A stretch of 64,000 nucleotides of DNA, from the NCBI RefSeq assembly GCF_030036535.1, contig NZ_CP080387.1, forward strand, positions 1,798,001 through 1,862,000, written 5' to 3'. The translations under genes were made by a program, and so were the position numbers. The DNA comes from Agrobacterium cucumeris (GTDB lineage: Bacteria > Pseudomonadota > Alphaproteobacteria > Rhizobiales > Rhizobiaceae). The notes under the pieces are model-generated. The model did not search any database, had not been told where the DNA came from, and worked only from the letters and a program-made list of their open reading frames with translations. Below are positions 58,717 to 64,000 of the stretch, in pieces (the stretch's first letter is position 1; every line of letters starts with the position of its first letter).

Positions 58717-59967
58717 ATGACGAGTGCGGCACCCAAGACCGGCTTCAGCAAAAACACGAAACTGAAGTCTGCATTGCTCCAGCACAAGGCACTCTCGAAA
58801 AGCGGCCTTTCCGAACGATTCTTCGGAGTTCTTTTTTCCGGTCTCGTTTATCCGCAAATCTGGGAAGACCCGGAAATCGACATGGAAGCGATGGAGCTTG
58901 GCGAAGGCCACCGTGTCGTCACCATCGGTTCGGGCGGCTGCAACATGCTGGCCTATCTCTCCCGCAACCCTGCCAGCATCGATGTCGTGGATTTGAACCC
59001 GCATCATATTGCCCTCAACAAACTGAAGCTCGCCGCCTTCCGCCACCTGCCTGCCCATCAGGACGTCGTGCGTCACTTCGGCCGCGCCAATACGCGCAGC
59101 AACAGCCATGGCTACGATCGCTTCATCGCCGACCATCTCGATGATACGACCAAGGCCTACTGGTCGAAGCGCACCCTCTCCGGCCGCCGCCGGATTTCGG
59201 TGTTCGACCGGAACATCTATCGCACCGGCCTGCTCGGCCGTTTCATCGGCGCCGGCCATCTGATGGCGCGCCTGCACGGCGTAAAACTCACCGAAATGGC
59301 CAAGACCCGCACGCTGGACGAACAACGCCAGTTTTTCGACAGCAAGGTCGCCCCCCTGTTCGACAAGCCGGTGGTGCGCTGGCTGACGAAGCGCAAAAGC
59401 TCGCTGTTCGGCCTCGGTATTCCGCCCCGTCAATATGACGAACTGGCGAGCCTTTCCTCTAACGGCACGGTTGCCGCCGTGCTCAAGGAAAGACTGGAGA
59501 AGCTTGCCTGCAACTTCCCGCTCAGTGACAATTATTTCGCCTGGCAGGCCTTTGCGCGCCGTTATCCCGAGCCGCATGAGGGCGCCCTGCCCGCCTATCT
59601 GAAGCCGGAATATTACGAGACGATCCGCAACAATACCGCGCGCGTCGCCGTGCACCACGCCACCTATACCGAGCTTCTTTCCAAAAAGCCGGCAAGCGGT
59701 GTCGATCGATACATTCTCCTCGACGCGCAGGATTGGATGACAGACGGGCAGCTCAACGAATTGTGGTCACAGATCAGTCGCACCGCCGCTCCCGGCGCAC
59801 GCGTCATCTTCCGCACCGCTGCCGAAAAGAGCGTTATCGAAGGCCGGCTCTCCACCGACATCCGCAACCAGTGGGTCTATCTCGAAGAGCGGTCGCAAGA
59901 GCTGAACGCCATGGATCGATCGGCCATTTACGGCGGTTTCCATATCTACCAGAGGGCTATGGCATGA
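58717..59967 (+). CDS. btaA: SAM:diacylglycerol 3-amino-3-carboxypropyltransferase BtaA
   Basis: A 416-residue DUF3419 protein that transfers the aminocarboxypropyl group of SAM to diacylglycerol, giving the precursor of the betaine lipid DGTS. Family blocks include FSGLVYPQIWEDPEIDMEAMEL, VVTIGSGGCNMLAYLSRNPASIDVVDLNPHHIALNKLKL for SAM and LLDAQDWMTDGQLNELWSQISRTAAPGARVIFRTAAEKS. The downstream gene encodes the matching methyltransferase, overlapping by 4 bases. A Pho box precedes it, consistent with replacing phospholipids under phosphate limitation. Confidence 0.92.
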   Translation: MTSAAPKTGFSKNTKLKSALLQHKALSKSGLSERFFGVLFSGLVYPQIWEDPEIDMEAMELGEGHRVVTIGSGGCNMLAYLSRNPASIDVVDLNPHHIALNKLKLAAFRHLPAHQDVVRHFGRANTRSNSHGYDRFIADHLDDTTKAYWSKRTLSGRRRISVFDRNIYRTGLLGRFIGAGHLMARLHGVKLTEMAKTRTLDEQRQFFDSKVAPLFDKPVVRWLTKRKSSLFGLGIPPRQYDELASLSSNGTVAAVLKERLEKLACNFPLSDNYFAWQAFARRYPEPHEGALPAYLKPEYYETIRNNTARVAVHHATYTELLSKKPASGVDRYILLDAQDWMTDGQLNELWSQISRTAAPGARVIFRTAAEKSVIEGRLSTDIRNQWVYLEERSQELNAMDRSAIYGGFHIYQRAMA

Positions 59968-60680
59968 AAACCATCGGCGAGAATGTGGGCCTTGCAGACA
60001 GCGCGCATGCGGGCCTGATGGACCGCATGTATCGCCACCAGCGGCATATCTACGATATGACACGCAAATATTATCTCCTGGGCCGCGACAGGACCATTTC
60101 CAGTCTCGATGTGCCCAATGGCGGCACGCTGCTCGAAGTCGGCTGTGGCACCGGCCGTAATCTGCTTTTGGCCAGCCGGAAATTTCCGCAGGCAAAACTC
60201 TTCGGCCTCGATATTTCGTCCGAAATGCTGCTGACCGCATCGGAAAACTTTGCCGGCGAGGCCGAGCGTCCCATTCTGCGTGTAGCCGATGCCACCGCCT
60301 TCCGCGCCGCTGAATTCGGCCAGCCGGACGGTTTCGATCGCGTCATGATCCCCTATGCACTCTCCATGATACCGGAGTGGGAAAAGGCGATCGAACAGGC
60401 GCTCATGGCGCTCAAACCCGGCGGCTCCCTGCATATTGTCGATTTTGGCCAGCAGGAACAATTGCCGAAGTGGTTCCGCAGCCTCCTGCAGGCGTGGCTC
60501 ACCCGTTTCCACGTCACGCCGCGCGCCAATCTTCGTTATATCATGGCCAATATGGCTGGCCGCTTTGACGGTAATCTTGAATTCGAAGAGATCGCCCGCG
60601 GTTACGCATGGCGGGCCGTCATCACGCTTCCGGTCGCCGAAGTGCAGCCGAAAATCAGCCGGATGCTGGCGGACGCCTGA
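59964..60680 (+). CDS. btaB: SAM-dependent N-methyltransferase BtaB
   Basis: A 238-residue class I methyltransferase that trimethylates the BtaA product to the betaine lipid DGTS. SAM motif I is GGTLLEVGCGTGRNLLLASRKFPQAKLFGLDIS, followed by VADATAF and LKPGGSLHIVDFG. It resembles PmtA-type phospholipid N-methyltransferases, but pairing with btaA fixes the role. The ATG overlaps the btaA stop by 4 bases, so the two are made together. Confidence 0.9.
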   Translation: MKTIGENVGLADSAHAGLMDRMYRHQRHIYDMTRKYYLLGRDRTISSLDVPNGGTLLEVGCGTGRNLLLASRKFPQAKLFGLDISSEMLLTASENFAGEAERPILRVADATAFRAAEFGQPDGFDRVMIPYALSMIPEWEKAIEQALMALKPGGSLHIVDFGQQEQLPKWFRSLLQAWLTRFHVTPRANLRYIMANMAGRFDGNLEFEEIARGYAWRAVITLPVAEVQPKISRMLADA

Positions 60681-60932
60681 TTCTCGAAAGGGATTCCGGC
60701 ACCTCCGCAAGAGAAGGTGCGGCCCCGCCAACACGACTTCCCCTTTGCAGCACTTTGCCGTTATTCCCGCCGCCGCACCACAAATCGCTTCGAATCCAGC
60801 GGCTTGCAAAGCCTAAAAGGGCCGGTGCCCCTTGCCATATCAGTTTGTTTACCATGTTATGGGTAAATCGGGAGATGCGGCGCACCATGTTGCGGCTGCG
60901 GGATGGGCAACAACACTTTCATCAGGGTTCCA

Positions 60933-61712
60933 ATGCGGCTGCGTTTATCGGCACTATTGTCGGCTTTGCTATTGATCGGCGGCTGCACGTCCACGAGCTA
61001 CGACCTGCTTGAAACCGCGTCCGTTTCCAAGCCGAAATTCGCCGATACCGACCCGCAGGATTTCGGCATGAACAACCCGCATCGCCACGAGGTGCACGGT
61101 ATCGACGTGTCCAAATGGAATGGCGATGTCGACTGGCAGACCGTCCGCAAGTCAGGCGTTTCCTTCGTCTTCATCAAGGCGACGGAAGGATCGGACCGCA
61201 TCGATCCGAAATTCGGCGACCATTGGCGCAGCGCCGCAGCGGCGGATATCCTCCACGCGCCCTATCACTTCTATTATTTCTGCTCGACGGCCGATGCCCA
61301 GGCCGACTGGTTCATTCGCAACGTGCCGAAGGAAGCCGTCACCCTGCCGCCGGTTCTCGACGTCGAATGGAACCCCGCCTCCCCCACCTGCAAGACAAGA
61401 CCTGCGCCGGGCATCGTGCGTGCCGAGATGCAGCGTTTCCTTGATCGCCTGGAGGCGCATTATGGCAAACGCCCGATCATCTACACGTCGGTCGATTTCC
61501 ACCGCGACAATCTCGTCGGCCAGTTCAAGAATTACCATTTCTGGGTGCGCTCCGTCGCAGCCCATCCGGCCAAGATCTACGAAGAACGCCAATGGGCCTT
61601 CTGGCAATATACGGCAACCGGCGTTGTGCCCGGCGTAAACGGCCCGACCGACATCAATGTTTTTGCCGGCAGCGAGAAAAACTGGCGGAAATGGGTCGCT
61701 TCCGCCAAATAA
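60933..61712 (+). CDS. GH25 lysozyme-like lipoprotein
   Basis: A 259-residue lipoprotein (lipobox LIGGC, C18) with a GH25 domain that hydrolyses MurNAc-GlcNAc bonds. Catalytic-site strands: HGIDVSKWNGDVDW (D58), FVFIKATEGSD, ILHAPYHFYYF and PPVLDVEWN (D143, E145), with WAFWQYTATGVVPGV at the C-terminus. GH25 lysozymes in Gram-negatives are uncommon outside phage and rhizobia; genome position and composition fit a chromosomal gene. ATG 60933 has AGGG and a proper signal peptide; the frame from 60903 is less likely. Confidence 0.9.
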   Translation: MRLRLSALLSALLLIGGCTSTSYDLLETASVSKPKFADTDPQDFGMNNPHRHEVHGIDVSKWNGDVDWQTVRKSGVSFVFIKATEGSDRIDPKFGDHWRSAAAADILHAPYHFYYFCSTADAQADWFIRNVPKEAVTLPPVLDVEWNPASPTCKTRPAPGIVRAEMQRFLDRLEAHYGKRPIIYTSVDFHRDNLVGQFKNYHFWVRSVAAHPAKIYEERQWAFWQYTATGVVPGVNGPTDINVFAGSEKNWRKWVASAK

Positions 61713-61835
61713 ACACGGCCAAGAAGCAACACATTCGAAAAAACCGCGTTCTCTCCTGTCGTCTGGCTGCGAGACCCGTTTTTTTGTCGCAAACATATGG
61801 GTAAAGCGGGCCTACAACCCATTGAGGAAATTCCC

Positions 61836-63062
61836 ATGTCTACCTTCCGGTCGCGCAGCATCATTTTTGCCGCCGCTTTGTCGCTCCTTTCCACTGGCTC
61901 CGCCCTTGCCACGCCGCCCGTTGCCTCGCCTGACGATCCCAAGCAGGTCGCCTGCGGCGGTGATCTCGGGGCATTTCTCGAGGGCGTGAAAGCCGATGCG
62001 CTGGCCAAGGGCATTCCGGCCGACGCGATCCAGAAGGCGCTTGCCGGCGCCCAGATCGATCCGAAAGTGCTTTCGCGTGACCGGGCACAGGGCGTCTTCC
62101 GCCAGACCTTCCTGGAATTCTCCCAGCGCACCGTCAGCCAGGCCCGTCTGGATATAGGCCGCAGGAAGCTGCAGGAGCTCTCCTCCACCTTCGCCCGCGC
62201 CGAAAGTGAATATGGCGTACCGGCTGGCGTCATCGCCGCCTTCTGGGCCATGGAAACTGATTTCGGCGCCGTTCAGGGTGACTTCAACACCCGCAACGCG
62301 CTGGTGACCCTCTCGCATGATTGCCGCCGCCCGGAACTTTTCCGTCCGCAGCTGCTGGCGCTCATTGAAATGGTTCAGCATGGCGATCTCGACCCTGCCG
62401 CCAACACTGGCGCATGGGCCGGTGAAATCGGCCAGGTGCAGATGCTGCCCAAGGACATCATTGCTTTCGGCGTTGATGGTGATGGCAACGGCCACATCAA
62501 CGTCAAGGATAGCGCCCCGGATGCCATCCTGACGGCTGCGAAATTCATCCAGCATCTCGGCTTCAAGAAGGGCGAGCCGTGGATTCAGGAAGTCTCCCTG
62601 CCGGAAAACCTGCCATGGGAAAAATCCGGCCTCGGCGGTCCGCTCACCGCCGGTGAATGGTTCGCTCTTGGCGTGACGCCGCGTGACGGCAACAAAAACT
62701 TCGCCTCCCTGCCCGCAGCTCTCATCATGCCGCAGGGCCGCAAGGGGCCGACCTTCATCACCTATCCGAATTTCAACATCTATCTGGAATGGAACCAGTC
62801 GTTCATCTACACGACGTCGGCGGCCTATTTCGCCACCCGCCTGATGGGTTCTCCCGTCTACAACAAGGGCAATCCCGAGCCGGGCTTCGATGACGCGACC
62901 ATGAAGCAACTTCAGACCAAGCTTGAGGCGCGCGGGCACAATGTCGGCAAGGTCGATGGCATCCTGGGTTCCGGCACCCGTGTCGCCATCCAGAAGGAAC
63001 AGCAGCGCCTCGGCATGCCCGCGGATGGCTGGCCGTCAGCTGCACTTCTGCAGGCGCTTTAA
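61836..63062 (+). CDS. MltB-type lytic transglycosylase with peptidoglycan-binding domain
   Basis: A 408-residue secreted enzyme (signal ~1-25) of the GH103 family. The catalytic glutamate is E140 in AAFWAMETDFG, then QVQMLPKDIIAFGVDGDGNGHIN and the core ending near 320. A C-terminal peptidoglycan-binding domain (~345-405, TMKQLQTKLEARGHNVGKVDGILGSGTRVAIQKEQQRLGMP) follows. The QVQMLP block differs slightly from the usual QTQFMPS. TGAGGAAA precedes ATG 61836. It completes a set of wall-cutting genes in 52.7-63.1 kb. Confidence 0.93.
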   Translation: MSTFRSRSIIFAAALSLLSTGSALATPPVASPDDPKQVACGGDLGAFLEGVKADALAKGIPADAIQKALAGAQIDPKVLSRDRAQGVFRQTFLEFSQRTVSQARLDIGRRKLQELSSTFARAESEYGVPAGVIAAFWAMETDFGAVQGDFNTRNALVTLSHDCRRPELFRPQLLALIEMVQHGDLDPAANTGAWAGEIGQVQMLPKDIIAFGVDGDGNGHINVKDSAPDAILTAAKFIQHLGFKKGEPWIQEVSLPENLPWEKSGLGGPLTAGEWFALGVTPRDGNKNFASLPAALIMPQGRKGPTFITYPNFNIYLEWNQSFIYTTSAAYFATRLMGSPVYNKGNPEPGFDDATMKQLQTKLEARGHNVGKVDGILGSGTRVAIQKEQQRLGMPADGWPSAALLQAL

Positions 63063-63136
63063 GCAATCTTAACGACGCCGTCGGGCCTTTAATCTCTCCG
63101 ACGGAATCAAGGCGAAATCGTTAATCTCGACTGGAT

Positions 63137-63171
63137 GACTGGGGATAACACCCCGGTCATTTACTTTTTTT
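63137..63171 (+). terminator. Rho-independent terminator after the MltB-type gene
   Basis: GACTGGGG pairs with CCCCGGTC (one G-T) over a 6-base loop, followed by ATTTACTTTTTTTAAA. It lies 75 bases after the stop. Confidence 0.75.
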
Positions 63172-63339
63172 AAACGTATGAAGCACTGCGTGAAAGAGAA
63201 ATAATCTTTTATTTTCAGATAATTACAGAATCTTCTTTTTTATGCCGCCTCAAAGCGTGCTGCACTGCATCACAGAAACCGCTTTTCAACTGCCACAAAA
63301 CGGTCATATTATCGAACCTGTCAACAACAGGAGGCACCC

Positions 63340-63417
63340 ATGGGACTTACAAAATCTCTCAATGCCTTGGCAGTCGGTTTGGCGTTTTTGTTCGTAGCGA
63401 TGATGCTTTTCATCTGA
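63340..63417 (+). CDS. 25-residue single-helix membrane peptide
   Basis: ATG 63340 to TGA 63417 encodes 25 residues: a short polar start (MGLTKSLNALAVG) followed by a hydrophobic helix (LAFLFVAMMLFI). A strong AGGAGG site lies 5 bases upstream, one of the best in the window, and a good terminator follows. The frame is too short for standard gene finders. The helix, ribosome site and terminator together make expression likely. Function unknown; small membrane peptides of this type often tune larger complexes. Confidence 0.65.
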   Translation: MGLTKSLNALAVGLAFLFVAMMLFI

Positions 63418-63466
63418 CGAGACGTGAAGACCAAACGCAGATAAGAACCGTAGATGACACGAATTT

Positions 63467-63502
63467 AAAAAGCGCAGATCCTTTCGGGTCTGCGCTTTTT
63501 TC
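63467..63502. terminator. Bidirectional terminator between the small peptide gene and metF
   Basis: AAAGCGCAGA pairs with TCTGCGCTTT over a 10-base loop, with A and T runs on both sides. It serves the plus-strand peptide gene and the minus-strand metF. Confidence 0.9.
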
Positions 63503-63527
63503 ATGTCGAAAATAGAGTTTTTAAAAA

Positions 63528-64000
63528 TCAGGCGGCGCTGCGGCGCAGACGTTCCAGCCCGAGATTTTCCAGCACTGCTTCAACCAGCGGCGCGCGGTTC
63601 ATGGTGTAGAGATGGAATTCGTTCACGCCGCGCCGCTGCAGATCGGCGATCTGCTCGGCGGCAACTTCGGCAGCCACGCGGGCGCGCCCTTCAAGGTCTT
63701 CATCGTAACCTTCGAAACGCTCATCCAGAAAACCGGGAACGCTGGTGCCGCAACGACCGGCAAAACGCTTGAGCTGGGTAAGGTTCTGGATCGGCATGAT
63801 GCCCGGAACCACCGGAATGGTGATGCCTGCCGCCGTCACCCGCTCCATATAACGCTCGAACACGTCATTATCGAAGAAGAACTGTGTCAGCGCGCGGGTT
63901 GCGCCATTATCCGCCTTGCGCTTCAGCATGTCGATATCAACCGCCTCGCTCGCGCTCTCAGGATGCTTCTCCGGATAGGCCGATACGGAAATCTCGAAAT
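63528..64000 (-). CDS. metF: Methylenetetrahydrofolate reductase MetF, C-terminal part
   Basis: The C-terminal ~157 residues of an FAD-dependent TIM-barrel reductase that makes 5-methyltetrahydrofolate for methionine synthesis; the N-terminus is beyond the window. Landmarks are SVSAYPEKHPESASEAVDIDMLKRKADNGATRALTQFFFDNDVFERYMERVTAAGITIPVVPGIMPIQN and GVNEFHLYTMNRAPLVEAVLENLGL. These match MetF of proteobacteria. The terminator at 63467 closes its transcript. Confidence 0.93.
   Translation of the reverse strand, partial: FEISVSAYPEKHPESASEAVDIDMLKRKADNGATRALTQFFFDNDVFERYMERVTAAGITIPVVPGIMPIQNLTQLKRFAGRCGTSVPGFLDERFEGYDEDLEGRARVAAEVAAEQIADLQRRGVNEFHLYTMNRAPLVEAVLENLGLERLRRSAA

Overview
The window reads as chromosomal DNA of a rhizobial alphaproteobacterium. 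Gene content and order resemble the circular chromosome of Agrobacterium (Rhizobium/Agrobacterium group); this is from memory of that lineage, not a database match. Support comes from an FtsZ with a very long Pro/Ala/Gln linker, a betaine-lipid btaAB pair, a PPi-type phosphofructokinase, a short DUF1127-like protein, a RIME-like mosaic repeat and uniform high-GC codon use. I see no insertion sequence, prophage, tRNA or CRISPR array.

Layout. 1-12 kb: end of an RND-efflux adaptor gene, AhpD-like protein, UvrD/PcrA helicase, family 25 glycosyltransferase, paired half-size DMT transporters, a DUF2778 peptidoglycan enzyme, nicotinamidase, AzlCD exporter and aminopeptidase P. 12-20 kb: a 57-residue DUF1127-like gene with its terminator, PrmA, SCO1, an orphan CheW, CreA, an exonuclease, a divergent LysR/EamA pair around a palindrome, and a GNAT gene behind a possible leader ORF and hairpin. 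20-48.5 kb, almost all on the minus strand: the division and cell-wall (dcw) region, reading mraZ-rsmH-ftsL-ftsI-murE-murF-mraY-murD-ftsW-murG-murC-murB, then a GGDEF gene and a plus-strand MFS gene, then ddlB-ftsQ-ftsA-ftsZ, then lpxC, then bamD-recN-ligA. Strong hairpin terminators follow ftsZ and lpxC. 48.8-52.6 kb: a ParDE-like toxin-antitoxin pair, RNase P RNA, and two tandem paralogous FAD oxidoreductases. 52.7-63.1 kb: a transglycosylase, an amidase, a DjlA-like co-chaperone, PPi-phosphofructokinase, a LysE exporter, a lipoprotein transglycosylase, btaA-btaB, a GH25 lysozyme lipoprotein and an MltB-like transglycosylase. The window ends with a 25-residue membrane peptide gene and the 3' part of metF.

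How they work together. The mur/mra genes build lipid II, FtsI/FtsW/FtsL/FtsQ/FtsA/FtsZ form the septal machine, LpxC and BamD serve the outer membrane, and the hydrolases at 52.7-63 kb remodel the wall. The most interesting non-coding signals are four MraZ-type boxes at exact 10-bp spacing over the mraZ promoter; a 30-bp motif shared upstream of mraZ and ddlB containing a degenerate CtrA-like site; an exact TTAA-N7-TTAA upstream of lpxC; a dense GANTC (CcrM) cluster upstream of ddlB-ftsQAZ; and a near-consensus Pho box before btaAB. I did not find a clearly undescribed multi-gene system; the best candidates for novelty are these regulatory arrangements, the leader/hairpin before the GNAT gene and the tiny membrane protein.
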